A stretch of 20,173 nucleotides of DNA from JBBSIG01 sp038232215 (GCA_038232215.1 JBBSIG010000011.1:1-20173); one strand, 5' to 3'; shown: positions 7,160 to 15,250, counted from the stretch's first letter. Program-made: numbers and translations. The notes: a model not told the origin generated them from the letters alone.

Positions 7160-7223
7160 AGCAATGACACGAGCCCGATGCGCCGCCGTCGCATCCCTCG
7201 CGCCCGCGGCGACGTGTCCGACG

Positions 7224-7272
7224 GCTGCTCGGGACGTGTCCAGCGCCCTGGGGCGTGGACGTGGCCCTTCGG
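7224..7272. repeat. 49-bp hairpin-forming direct repeat, copy 2
   Basis: This second copy lies 113 bases downstream of copy 1 in the same orientation and has the same hairpin. It ends about 17 bases before the -35 of the transporter promoter. The 64 bases between the copies contain a further GACGTGTCC (7211-7219) but no gene. Confidence 0.85.
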
Positions 7273-7289
7273 GGCTAGGCGCACGCTCG

Positions 7290-7318
7290 TTGACTGCCTA
7301 CTCCTGACGTAGTAACGT
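7290..7318 (+). promoter_or_regulatory. Promoter/operator of the ABC transporter unit
   Basis: TTGACT (7290-7295) and TAACGT (7313-7318) have a 17-base spacer. The element ACT-N8-AGTA (7300-7314) overlaps the -10, as in front of the lipoyl and ALDH genes. After the likely start site, a 5-bp stem closed by a GAGA tetraloop (7329-7342) lies in the leader, and a good ribosome binding site (AGAGGAGG, about 7353) precedes GTG 7365. Confidence 0.6.
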
Positions 7319-7364
7319 CGCCTCGCCGGGCCCGAGAGGGCCGAGAGCCAACAGAGGAGGCGGT

Positions 7365-8810
7365 GTGACCGAGTACATCGATCATCGCGACGCGGAGGTG
7401 ATTGACGCGATCGAACGCGTCGTCACGGGCGAGATGACCCGCGGAGATTTCGTCAAGCGAGCCACGGTCCTGGGCCTCTCCGCCAGTGCGATCGGCGGCA
7501 TCCTCGCCGCCGCGGGCGGACGTGTCGAGACCGCCGGAGCGTCGCTCGCGGGCAGCGCCCAGCCGTTCGCCGGGCAGACCGTGAGCATCCTCGTGGCGGC
7601 CGAGGGCGACGACAAGGGAGTCAAGGACAAGATTCCCGAGATCAAGAAGCGCTTCGGGATCGACGTGAAGATGACGGCGCTCGCGGTCGGGCCGCTGCTC
7701 GAGAAGGCGAACCAGAACCTGAAGGCGCCGACCTCTTCGTTCGACGCGATCATGGTGCTCGGCTTCTCGGTCTCGCAGATGGTGGGAGGCGGCTACTTCG
7801 AGCGCCTCAACCCCTATCTCTCGAATCGAAGCAAGACGCCGCGGAGCTACGACTTCGGAGACTTCCCGAAGGGGCAGCTCCAGTACGTCGGCTACTACGA
7901 CGTCAAGAAGCGGCAGTTCGGCGGCAAGGATCTCTACCTCATCCCCGGGCTCCACGGCGGCTCCGCGATCCTCTTCTACCGCAAGGACCTGTTCCAGAAG
8001 GCCGGCCTGAAGCCGCCGAAGACGTGGGCGCAGTACCTGGCCGCGGCGAAGGCGCTGAACAAGGACGGCGTCGCGGGCAACAGCATGATCGCGAAGTCGG
8101 GCGACGTCTCGATGTTCCTCGTCGACTGGTACACGCGCTTCGCCTCGTCGGGCGGCAAGCTGATGTCCGGCAACCCGCGGGCGAAGACCTTCCGGCCCCG
8201 GCTGACGAGCCCCCAGGCCGTGGCCGCGCTCCAGCACATGGTGGACTGCGTCAAGTACGCCTCCCCCGGCGTGCTCCAGTACGACTTCACCGCCTCGACC
8301 GACGCGTTCAGCGCCGGCAAGACGGCGATGATGCTGATGTGGTCGACGATCGCCGGGCCCGCCTACGACCCGAAGACCTCGAAGGTCGCGAGCAAGATCG
8401 GCGTCGCGGTCCCGCCGGGCGCCGGGAAGGCCGTTCGGGGCGGCTGGGGAATGGGCATCCCGAAGAACGCGAAGAACAAGGACGCCGCCTGGCAGGTGCT
8501 CACCTACCTCACCTCCAAGGAGTGGGAGCTGTACCAGACGGCGAAGTACAAGACCGATCCGAGCCGCGCCTCGATCTACACGAACCCCGCGCTCGTGAAG
8601 AAGCTGCCGTACCTGCCCGTGGCCGGCAAGGTCTTCGAGAAGGCGCAGATCCTCGAGATCGCGGCCGTGCCGGAGACGTTCGAGATGATCACGGCGGCGG
8701 CCGAGGAGTTCAGCGCGGCCCTCAGCGGCTCGTCGAGCGCGAAGGATGCCTGCAAGAAGGCGAACGACCGCTGGATCACGATCCTCAAGCGGGGAGGCCA
8801 TCTGCGCTAG
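7365..8810 (+). CDS. ABC transporter substrate-binding protein (sugar-type, family 1)
   Basis: This 481-residue extracellular solute-binding protein resembles the family-1 (maltose/glycerol-3-phosphate type) binding proteins. The pattern 'GQTVSILVAAEG', 'FDAIMVLGFSVSQM', 'HGGSAILFYRKDLFQKAGLKPPKTWAQYLAAAKAL' and 'GWGMGIPKNAKNKDAAWQVLTYL' is typical. The N-terminus is unusual: about 25 charged residues precede 'GDFVKRATVLGLSASAIGGILAAAGG', a Tat-like or lipoprotein-like segment in which only one Arg is present. Ala50 stands where the lipobox Cys would be (LAAAGG instead of LAACGG). Export is therefore likely, but lipid anchoring is not. Two permeases follow immediately and the ATPase is at 16788. 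The ligand cannot be told; pathway context suggests a sugar, polyol or sugar acid. Confidence 0.9.
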   Translation: MTEYIDHRDAEVIDAIERVVTGEMTRGDFVKRATVLGLSASAIGGILAAAGGRVETAGASLAGSAQPFAGQTVSILVAAEGDDKGVKDKIPEIKKRFGIDVKMTALAVGPLLEKANQNLKAPTSSFDAIMVLGFSVSQMVGGGYFERLNPYLSNRSKTPRSYDFGDFPKGQLQYVGYYDVKKRQFGGKDLYLIPGLHGGSAILFYRKDLFQKAGLKPPKTWAQYLAAAKALNKDGVAGNSMIAKSGDVSMFLVDWYTRFASSGGKLMSGNPRAKTFRPRLTSPQAVAALQHMVDCVKYASPGVLQYDFTASTDAFSAGKTAMMLMWSTIAGPAYDPKTSKVASKIGVAVPPGAGKAVRGGWGMGIPKNAKNKDAAWQVLTYLTSKEWELYQTAKYKTDPSRASIYTNPALVKKLPYLPVAGKVFEKAQILEIAAVPETFEMITAAAEEFSAALSGSSSAKDACKKANDRWITILKRGGHLR

Positions 8811-8827
8811 CGCGCGGCACGTAGGTC

Positions 8828-9748
8828 GTGGCTGCGACCGTCGAGATCGAGCGGCCCGGCAGGGCCCTCCGCGCGGCGCCGACCGAGCGCCGGTGGGAGG
8901 CCCTGCTGCTGCTCGGGCCCTGCGCCCTCTACCTGATCGCGTTCTCGGTCTATCCGCTGATCGTCAGTCTCGCCCGCTCGTTCATGGACTACGACTCCCG
9001 GGCGAACACGTGGCGCTTCATCGGCCTCGACAACTACCGGGAGCTCTTCACGAGCTCCGAGTTCTGGCACACGGTGGAGCACACGGCCGTCTTCACCTTC
9101 GGAGGCGTGGCGGTGCAGGTCGTGCTCGGCACGGCGCTCGCCTTCTTCTTCAACCAGCGCCTGCGTGGATCGTCGATCGTCCGCGGGATCCTGATCCTGC
9201 CCATGCTCCTGACACCCGTGGTGGTCGGCCTGATGTGGCGGGCGCTGCTGAATCCCGACTGGGGGATGCTGAACTGGCTCGCGAACCGGGTCGGCTTCAC
9301 GAACGTCGGCTGGCTCTCGGACCCGTCCACGGCTCTGCGCACGCTGATCGCCGTGGACGTGTGGCAGTGGACGCCCTTCGTCTTCATCATCGTCTTCGCG
9401 CGCCTGCAGGCGCTCCCGGTGGAGGTCTTCGAGGCGGGCGAGGTGGACGGAGCGAGCTGGCTGCAGCGGACGCGCTACATCACGCTGCCGCTCCTGCTGC
9501 CGGCGATCACCTTCGCCGCGATCTTCCGGGCCATCGACGCGTTCCGGACGTTCGACCTCGTCTACGGCCTGACGAACGGCGGGCCCGTGCAGGCGACCTC
9601 GACGCTCTCGTTCGAGGCCTTCCAGAACGGCTTCGAGTTCTACCGCTACGGCTACGCCTCGGCGATCGCCTACGTGATGGTGATCGCGGCCGCGCTCGGG
9701 ATGACCGTGCTCTTCCGGTTCGTGCGCGTTCGGAGGGCGGAGATCTGA
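8828..9748 (+). CDS. ABC transporter permease (MalF/UgpA type)
   Basis: This 306-residue inner-membrane permease has about six hydrophobic segments. The first is at residues 25-47 (LLLLGPCALYLIAFSVYPL). The cytoplasmic EAA loop that contacts the ATPase is near residues 200-222 (VFEAGEVDGASWLQRTRYITLP). 'FRAIDAFRTFDLVYGLTNGGP' is typical of the sugar-permease group. It begins with GTG 8828, 17 bases after the binding-protein stop, and its own stop TGA is shared with the CTG start of the second permease. With that partner it forms the membrane channel of a carbohydrate-type importer. Confidence 0.92.
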   Translation: MAATVEIERPGRALRAAPTERRWEALLLLGPCALYLIAFSVYPLIVSLARSFMDYDSRANTWRFIGLDNYRELFTSSEFWHTVEHTAVFTFGGVAVQVVLGTALAFFFNQRLRGSSIVRGILILPMLLTPVVVGLMWRALLNPDWGMLNWLANRVGFTNVGWLSDPSTALRTLIAVDVWQWTPFVFIIVFARLQALPVEVFEAGEVDGASWLQRTRYITLPLLLPAITFAAIFRAIDAFRTFDLVYGLTNGGPVQATSTLSFEAFQNGFEFYRYGYASAIAYVMVIAAALGMTVLFRFVRVRRAEI

Positions 9749-10581
9749 GCCCCGGCAGGGCGCTCGGCCGCGCAGTCTCCTACGCGATCCTGGTGCTGAT
9801 CGGGGTCGTCGGCCTCGCGCCGTTCGCGTTCCTGCTCGTCCTCTCCTTCAAGACCCGGCTCGAGGTGCTCGACGTCCCGCCGTCGCTCCATTTCCGCTGG
9901 TCGACGATCAGCGAGAACTACGGCACGGTGATCCACGACCAGGGCTTCTTGACCTTCGTCAAGAACTCGATCGTCGTGACCGGGGCCTCGACCGTGATCG
10001 CGCTCGCCCTCGGCGTGCCGGCCGCGTACGCCTTCTCGCGGCTCACCTTCCGGGGGCGGGAGCACTGGGCCTCGACGATCCTCTCGTTCCGCTTCATGCC
10101 GCCGATCGCGGTCGCGATCCCGATCTACCTGATGATCAGGCAGCTCGGCCTGGTGAACAGCTACGCCGGCCTGATCCTGCCCTACGTCGCCTTCTCGCTG
10201 CCGCTCGTCGTCTGGATCATGATCGGCTTCTTCGACGAGATCCCGCGCGAGATCGACGACGCGGCGCTCGTGGACGGTTGCACCCGGCCGATGGTGCTCC
10301 TCCGCGTCCTCCTGCCGCTCGTCCGGCCGGGGCTGCTCGTCGCCGCCACCTTCGGAGTCATCTTCATCTGGAACGAGTTCCTGGTCGGTCTGTACATCAT
10401 CACCTCGCAGGAGCGCGACACGATCCCGATCGCCGCCGCGAGCCTGCTCACGACCGAGAGCCCGATCGACTGGAACATCGCGGCGACCGTCGGCATCCTC
10501 ACCGTGATCCCGATCCTCCTCTTCTCGATCTTCGTGCAGCGCTACATCGTGCGCGGCATCACCGCGGGAGCCGTGCGCTGA
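9745..10581 (+). CDS. ABC transporter permease (MalG/UgpE type)
   Basis: This is the second permease, 278 residues from the CTG at 9745. Six membrane segments are visible, starting at 'SYAILVLIGVVGLAPFAFLLVLSF'. The EAA loop is near 168-195 (REIDDAALVDGCTRPMVLLR), and 'NSIVVTGASTVIALALGVPAAYAFSRL' is typical. No ATG, GTG or TTG fits: upstream codons run only through the overlapping first permease, and the first in-frame GTG (9793) falls inside the first membrane helix. The CTG at 9745 forms a CTGA overlap with the preceding stop and restores the expected N-terminus. It works with the first permease, the binding protein and the distant ATPase. Confidence 0.9.
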   Translation: MSPGRALGRAVSYAILVLIGVVGLAPFAFLLVLSFKTRLEVLDVPPSLHFRWSTISENYGTVIHDQGFLTFVKNSIVVTGASTVIALALGVPAAYAFSRLTFRGREHWASTILSFRFMPPIAVAIPIYLMIRQLGLVNSYAGLILPYVAFSLPLVVWIMIGFFDEIPREIDDAALVDGCTRPMVLLRVLLPLVRPGLLVAATFGVIFIWNEFLVGLYIITSQERDTIPIAAASLLTTESPIDWNIAATVGILTVIPILLFSIFVQRYIVRGITAGAVR

Positions 10582-10608
10582 CCCGCCGACAGGAAAGCGA
10601 GGTGTGCG

Positions 10609-11802
10609 ATGGCGTCAGCTGAGCGGGTCCGTCAGCTCCAGGACGCGATGGCCGCGAGCGAGGTGGACGCGGTCGTCCTCCGGCTCGCGGAGAACGTGGT
10701 GCTCGTCACTGGGTACTACGTGCAGATCCCGGGGCTCGGGCTCGCCGTCGTGCCCCGCGAGGGCGAGGCGACGCTGCTCGTGCCCGACTACGAGCGCGAG
10801 GAGGCCGCGGCCGCCTGGGGCGGCGACGTCCGCACCTTTCCGGCGATCCGGAACGACGGGCCGCCGACGGGCCTCGCAATCGAGGAGCTCCTGCGCTCCC
10901 TCGCGGGCGAGCTCGGCGTCCGCGGCGGGGCGGTCGGCTTCGAGGGCAGCTTCGAGACGCTCGCCCCGGCGTCGCTCGCCGGGGAGCCGAACGCCGTCGG
11001 GCTGCCGACCCAGACCCTGATCCGCGAGACGTTCTCGGCCAGGAGCCTCGTCGACGTGACGGAGACGCTGGAGTCGCTGCGAGCGGTGAAGACAGAGCGG
11101 GAGCTCGACCGCCTGCGCACGGTCAACGAGATCGCCGTCTTCGGCCTGAACGCGTTCAAGGAGGAGGCCGTCGCCGGGCAGAGCGAGGTGCAGATCATGG
11201 CGGCCGTCGAGGGGGCGATCTGCGAGCGGGGGCACGGACATCGCGGCGCGCGGGTGGTGCGCGGCTACGCGACGGTCTACTCCGGGCCCGACCTCACGGG
11301 CGGCTGGCAGTACTTCCGCTCGCGGACGCGCGTCGTGGAGCCCGACGACGTCGTCATGCTCGAGCTCGGCACCGTGGCCGACGGCTACTGGAGCGACCAC
11401 ACGCGCACGGTCGTAGCGGGCCGGGCGACCGACGCCCAGCAGGCGGCCTACGCGGCCGCCCGAGCCGCTACCGAGGCGGCCTTCGCGGCGGCGGTCCCGG
11501 GGACGTCCGGAGGCGAGGTCGACGCGGCCGCGCGCCGGACCTGCGAGCAGGCCGGCTTCACCCAGTTTCCGCACCACACGGGCCACGGGGTCGGCTTCCG
11601 CTACCACGAGTCGCGCCCGCAGCTGGTGCCGGGCGGCGAGCACGTGCTCGAGGAGGGGAACGTGATCGTCGCCGAGCCCGGGATCTACTCCGACGAGCTG
11701 CGGGGCGGCTTCAGGCACGAGGACGACGCGGTCGTCAGGGCGGGCGGCGCAGTTCCGCTCGCCACCACCGATTACGGGCTCGACCTGGACGGGGTTGCAT
11801 GA
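10609..11802 (+). CDS. M24 family metallopeptidase-fold enzyme (Xaa-Pro peptidase/creatinase-like)
   Basis: This 397-residue protein has the creatinase N-terminal domain (1-155) and the C-terminal pita-bread domain. The metal-ligand set is mostly kept: D263 in 'SDHTRT', H326 in 'HHTGHGVG', E356 in 'AEPGIY' and E371 in 'RHEDD'. The first ligand, usually Asp in a 'DLG' motif, appears as Glu252 (MLELG). Family members include prolidases, aminopeptidase P, creatinase, ectoine hydrolase and the DMSP lyase DddP, so peptide cleavage is not assured. ATG 10609 has GAGG upstream, and the stop overlaps the next SDR as ATGA. Lying within a transporter/dehydrogenase operon, it may open an imported C-N bond or other linkage; this is inference. 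Confidence 0.85.
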   Translation: MASAERVRQLQDAMAASEVDAVVLRLAENVVLVTGYYVQIPGLGLAVVPREGEATLLVPDYEREEAAAAWGGDVRTFPAIRNDGPPTGLAIEELLRSLAGELGVRGGAVGFEGSFETLAPASLAGEPNAVGLPTQTLIRETFSARSLVDVTETLESLRAVKTERELDRLRTVNEIAVFGLNAFKEEAVAGQSEVQIMAAVEGAICERGHGHRGARVVRGYATVYSGPDLTGGWQYFRSRTRVVEPDDVVMLELGTVADGYWSDHTRTVVAGRATDAQQAAYAAARAATEAAFAAAVPGTSGGEVDAAARRTCEQAGFTQFPHHTGHGVGFRYHESRPQLVPGGEHVLEEGNVIVAEPGIYSDELRGGFRHEDDAVVRAGGAVPLATTDYGLDLDGVA

Positions 11803-12599
11803 CGCCCGGGCCGATCATCCCGTCCGGCTTCGTCGCAGAGCTTTTTCGGCTCGACGGGCGCGTCGCGGTGGTGACCGGCGGCGGCAGCGGGCTCGGCGCC
11901 GCGATGGCCGCCGGGCTCGCGCAGGCCGGGGCCGCGGTTGCCGTCGTCGACCTGAGCGAGGAGCGCGCCCGCGAGACCGTCGCCGCGATCGAGGGCGACG
12001 GCGGTCGGGCCGTGGCGCTCGCGGGAGACGTCACGAAGCGAGCCGAGGTCGACGGGCTCGCCGACCGCGTGGTGGCGGAGCTCGATCGCGTCGACGTGCT
12101 CGTGAACAGCGCGGGCACCGCCTTCCGAAGCCCGGCGGAGGACTTCCCGGAGGAACGGTTCGACGCGATCATCGCGCTCAACCTGAAGGGCACCTATCTC
12201 CCCTGCCAGGCCTTCGGCCGCAAGATGCTCGCCGCGGGCTCGGGCAGCATCGTCAACATCGCCTCGATCGGCGGCTTCATCGCCTACCCGCACGCCTCCG
12301 CCTACCTCGCCTCGAAGGGCGGCGTCGTGCAGGTGACGAAGGCGCTCGCGCTCGAGTGGGTCGACCGGCGCGTGCGGGTGAACGCGATCGCGCCGACCCT
12401 GTTCAGGACGCCGCTGACCGAGTCGGTCGGGAAAGTGTCCTCGGTCACGAGCGACTTCATCGTCGCGCGGCTCCTGCGCGAGGACCGGCTCGGCGAGCCG
12501 CACGAGATCGTCGGGGCCGCGATCTTCCTCGCGAGCGACGCCTCCTCGCTCGTGACCGGGCACACTCTCGCGGTGGACGACGGCTACCTGATCGCCTGA
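11799..12599 (+). CDS. SDR family oxidoreductase
   Basis: This 266-residue classical SDR has TGGGSGLG at 26-33, Asp51 at the end of the second strand (suggesting NAD preference), NSAG at 103-106, Ser156 and Y169/K173. The end 'SSLVTGHTLAVDDGYL' is standard. It starts with ATG in an ATGA overlap with the M24 gene, and its stop shares one base with the LeuC-like start (TGATG). It is a different subgroup from the SDR at 6317, judging by motif detail and the longer N-terminus. It is probably a polyol, hydroxy-acid or sugar dehydrogenase of this pathway. Confidence 0.9.
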   Translation: MTPGPIIPSGFVAELFRLDGRVAVVTGGGSGLGAAMAAGLAQAGAAVAVVDLSEERARETVAAIEGDGGRAVALAGDVTKRAEVDGLADRVVAELDRVDVLVNSAGTAFRSPAEDFPEERFDAIIALNLKGTYLPCQAFGRKMLAAGSGSIVNIASIGGFIAYPHASAYLASKGGVVQVTKALALEWVDRRVRVNAIAPTLFRTPLTESVGKVSSVTSDFIVARLLREDRLGEPHEIVGAAIFLASDASSLVTGHTLAVDDGYLIA

Positions 12600-13873
12600 T
12601 GGCTCACACGCTCACGGAGAAGATCCTGCTCGCCCACGCCGACGTGGACGAGCTCGCGCCGGGCGACATCGTCACCGTGCGCTGCGATCTCGTGATGACG
12701 AACGACATCTCGGGCCCGATGGCGTTCGAGACGATGCGTCGAATGGGAGCCGAGCGCGTCTTCGATCCCACGAAGGTCGTAGTCATCCCGGACCACTTCG
12801 TCCCTGCGAAGGACGCCCGCTCCGCGCGGCTGCAACGGCGCCTCAAGGACTGGTCCGACGAGCAGGGAGTCGCGTTCTACGGCCAGGGCCGCGGCGGGAT
12901 CGAGCACGCCGTCCTCGTCGAGGACGGCTGGGTCGTCCCGGGCTCCGTGATCGCGGGCGGCGACTCGCACACCTGCACGCTCGGCGCCCTCGGCGCCTTC
13001 GGTACGGGGCTCGGCTCCACGGACATCGCGGCCTGCCTGGCGTACGGCACGTTCTGGCAGTCCGTGCCGGCGACGATCGCGGTCGAGCTGACGGGGCGTC
13101 TCGCGCGCTTCGTGAGCGGGAAGGACGTCATCCTCGCCGTGATCGGGAAGCTGGGCGTCGGCGGCGGCACCGGAGCGGTGCTCGAGTTCCTCGGCGACGG
13201 CGCCGCGGCCCTGACGATCGACGAGCGCCTCGCGGTGGCCAACATGGCGGTCGAGGCCGGGTGCGAGAACGGTCTCTTCCCCGCCGACGCGACGACGGCC
13301 GCGTACCTCGAGGGGCGGACCGATCGACCCTGGACGGCCGACCGGTCGGACCCCGACGCCGAGCTCGCGAGACGGCTCACGATCGACCTCGACGGGCTCC
13401 AGCCGCTCGTCGCGAAGCCGTGGTCTCCCGGGAACGTGGCCCCGCTCGACGAGGTGCTCGGCACGAAGGTCGACCAGGTCTACATCGGCAACTGCTCGAA
13501 TGGGACGATGACCGACCTGCGCCAGGCAGCCGCGCAGCTGCGCGGACGCTCCGTCCATCCCGACACGCGCGCGATCGTCGTCCCCGCGACCAGGAAGATC
13601 TACGCCGAGGCCCTCGCGGAAGGTCTGCTCGAGATCTTCGTCGAGGCCGGCGCCATGGTCTCGACGCCGACCTGCGGCGCGTGCTTCGGCGGCTCGAACG
13701 GCATCCTCGCGGAGGGCGAGATCGCGGTCACGACGACGAACCGGAACTTCCGCGGGCGGATGGGCGCCACGGACTCGGGCATCTACCTCGCGAACGCGCA
13801 CGTCGCCGGAGCGGCCGCGGTGGCGGGCGAGCTCGTGTACCCGACCGGCGTCCTCGACCCGGTTCCGGCGTGA
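12599..13873 (+). CDS. Aconitase-family hydro-lyase large subunit (LeuC/HacA-like)
   Basis: This 424-residue protein is the size of the bacterial/archaeal LeuC-2/homoaconitase large subunit. It has 'AGGDSHTCTLGALGAFGTGLGSTD' in the substrate/cluster region. The three [4Fe-4S] ligands are C299 ('NCSNG') and C359/C362 ('TCGAC'). It catalyses dehydration/rehydration of 2- or 3-hydroxy di- or tricarboxylic acids together with the small subunit downstream. Isopropylmalate isomerase for leucine synthesis is one option. However, no other leucine gene is present and the neighbours are catabolic, so a specialised dehydratase (for example dimethylmalate- or methylmalate-like) is worth considering. The ATG start overlaps the preceding stop by one base, and the stop overlaps the small-subunit GTG. 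Confidence 0.88.
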   Translation: MAHTLTEKILLAHADVDELAPGDIVTVRCDLVMTNDISGPMAFETMRRMGAERVFDPTKVVVIPDHFVPAKDARSARLQRRLKDWSDEQGVAFYGQGRGGIEHAVLVEDGWVVPGSVIAGGDSHTCTLGALGAFGTGLGSTDIAACLAYGTFWQSVPATIAVELTGRLARFVSGKDVILAVIGKLGVGGGTGAVLEFLGDGAAALTIDERLAVANMAVEAGCENGLFPADATTAAYLEGRTDRPWTADRSDPDAELARRLTIDLDGLQPLVAKPWSPGNVAPLDEVLGTKVDQVYIGNCSNGTMTDLRQAAAQLRGRSVHPDTRAIVVPATRKIYAEALAEGLLEIFVEAGAMVSTPTCGACFGGSNGILAEGEIAVTTTNRNFRGRMGATDSGIYLANAHVAGAAAVAGELVYPTGVLDPVPA

Positions 13874-14385
13874 TCGTCACGGGGCGCGCCGTGCGGGTCC
13901 CGGGTGACGACGTCGACACGGACGTCCTCTACCCGGGGCCGTTCCTAAACATCCAGGAGCCCGAGCAGATGAAGGCGCACCTGTTCGAGGGCCTCGATCC
14001 CGCCCTGCGGGACCGGCTCGTCGGCGACACGGTGCTCGTCGTGGGCGAGAACTTCGGCTCCGGCTCGTCGCGGGAGCACGTCCCCCGCGCGATGCAGGCC
14101 TCCGGGGTGCGCTGCCTCGTCGGCAAGAGCTTCGCGCGGATCTTCTACCGAAACTGCATCAACCTGGGTCTGCTCGCGCTCGTCAGCCCGGACGCAGCGG
14201 CCGCAGCCCGCGACGACGCCTCGGTCGAGATCGATCCCGGCCGCGGGTTGATCCGGGTCGACGGCACGTCCTACGAGGCCAGGCCGGTTCCGTCCTTCGT
14301 CCTCGAGACGATCGAGCTCGGCGGCCTGGTCGAGTGGGCGCGGCAGCATCCTCCGGGCGCCGGCGCCGAGCGGTCGCGCGAGTAG
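13870..14385 (+). CDS. Aconitase-family hydro-lyase small subunit (LeuD-like)
   Basis: This 171-residue swivel domain pairs with the upstream large subunit. It opens with 'GDDVDTDVLYPGPFLN', the substrate-recognition loop, where isopropylmalate/homoaconitate enzymes usually read 'DTDxIIPxRYL'. 'GENFGSGSSREHVPRAM' carries the catalytic Ser/Arg loop, and 'FARIFYRNCINLGL' completes the family pattern. The Tyr-Pro-Gly-Pro-Phe loop differs from the typical Arg-Tyr form, which may mark altered substrate choice. Start: GTG 13870 in a GTGA overlap. It ends ten bases before the TrmB-type regulator. Confidence 0.88.
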   Translation: MIVTGRAVRVPGDDVDTDVLYPGPFLNIQEPEQMKAHLFEGLDPALRDRLVGDTVLVVGENFGSGSSREHVPRAMQASGVRCLVGKSFARIFYRNCINLGLLALVSPDAAAAARDDASVEIDPGRGLIRVDGTSYEARPVPSFVLETIELGGLVEWARQHPPGAGAERSRE

Positions 14386-14388
14386 CAT
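14381..14388 (+). promoter_or_regulatory. Possible internal promoter before the TrmB-type regulator
   Basis: AGTAGCAT here repeats the right half of the ALDH promoter (15249-15256). Its TAGCAT overlaps the LeuD-like stop codon and lies seven bases before GTG 14396, so a transcript from it would start at or next to the start codon and be leaderless. The ACT half of the operator is absent. It may be chance. Confidence 0.25.
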
Positions 14389-14395
14389 CGAGGCC

Positions 14396-15250
14396 GTGGA
14401 GACGATCGTTCAGCAGCTGCGCACGGTCGGCCTCTCGCTCTACGAGGCCCGCATCTACCTCGGCCTGCTCCGACACGGGGCGCAGAACGGGAACGAGCTT
14501 TCGAAGTCGTCCGGCGTGCCCTCCTCCAAGGTCTACTCGACGGTCGAGAAGCTGATCGGGCTCGGCATCGTCCACTCGATCCGCAACGGCTCCTCGACGC
14601 GCTTCGTGGGCATCGCCCCCGAGGAGCTCGTCGCGCGTCTGCGCAGGCAGTACAACGAGCCCCTCGACCAGCTCTCGGAGGCCCTGCCGCAGCTCTCGAG
14701 CTTCGAGCCCTCCGAGCCGTTTCTCACCGTCTCGGGGCTGAGCGCGATCCGGGAGGCCAGCCAAGCGATCGTCGCCGCCTCGCGCGAGGCCGTCAACCTC
14801 TCGGTCTGGAGCGACGACGTCGACGACCTGCGCGACGTGCTCGGGCAAGCCGTGGAGCGGGGCGTGAGCGTCTTCGGGATGCTCTACGGCGAGGACGTCG
14901 AGGCGCCGGCCGGACGCTGGCTCCACCATCACTACGAGGAGATCGTCTCGCGCCGGATCGGCGGCCGCATGCTCACCCTCGTCGCCGACGCGGGCGAGGC
15001 GCTGATCGCGCGCATTCCCCGGCACGGCGACCCGCAGGGCGTGCGCACGCGCAGCTCCGTCCTCACCCTCGTCGTGCAGGAGTACCTGCACCACGACATG
15101 GTGCTCCAGCGCGCCCAGATCAACATCGGCTTCGACGAGTGGGACCGCTGGTGGCAGGCCGACCCCGACCTGCGCGGCGTCATCCTCGGCACGACGCTCG
15201 AGCGCCTGGGAGACGGAAACGGCAAGGTCGATTCCTCACTCCCGTCGTAG
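14396..15250 (+). CDS. TrmB-family transcriptional regulator
   Basis: This 284-residue protein has an N-terminal TrmB winged helix (about 8-68: 'GLSLYEARIYLGLLRHG', 'GNELSKSSGVPSSKVYSTVEKLIGLGIV'), then a coiled linker (about 75-100). A C-terminal PLD-like TrmB effector domain follows ('AIREASQAIVAASREAVNLSVWSDD', 'AVERGVSVFGMLYG', a Trp- and His-rich stretch near 175-183). TrmB proteins sense sugars or related ligands and repress or activate transport and catabolic genes. Its position after the transporter operon and before the ALDH/ATPase unit makes it the natural local regulator. A shared ACT-N8-AGTA element precedes three units here. Its TAG stop at 15248-15250 lies within the ALDH operator. 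Confidence 0.87.
   Translation: METIVQQLRTVGLSLYEARIYLGLLRHGAQNGNELSKSSGVPSSKVYSTVEKLIGLGIVHSIRNGSSTRFVGIAPEELVARLRRQYNEPLDQLSEALPQLSSFEPSEPFLTVSGLSAIREASQAIVAASREAVNLSVWSDDVDDLRDVLGQAVERGVSVFGMLYGEDVEAPAGRWLHHHYEEIVSRRIGGRMLTLVADAGEALIARIPRHGDPQGVRTRSSVLTLVVQEYLHHDMVLQRAQINIGFDEWDRWWQADPDLRGVILGTTLERLGDGNGKVDSSLPS

Noticed and set aside
7111..7272. CRISPR array
   Set aside because: Only two repeat copies of 49 bp, no second spacer, no cas genes and a strong self-hairpin; better described as a REP-like or terminator repeat.
7275..8801. 500-residue open frame antisense to the binding protein
   Set aside because: The plus strand has clear family motifs and a ribosome binding site; the antisense product has no recognisable domain.
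10609..11802. Calling the M24 protein a DMSP lyase (DddP) because a MetE-like methyltransferase is nearby
   Set aside because: The fold is shared by many enzymes and I see no DddP-specific residue set; the first metal ligand differs.
12599..14385. Naming the pair as the leucine-biosynthesis isomerase leuCD
   Set aside because: No leuA or leuB is present, the neighbours are catabolic and the small-subunit recognition loop differs, so only the family is claimed.
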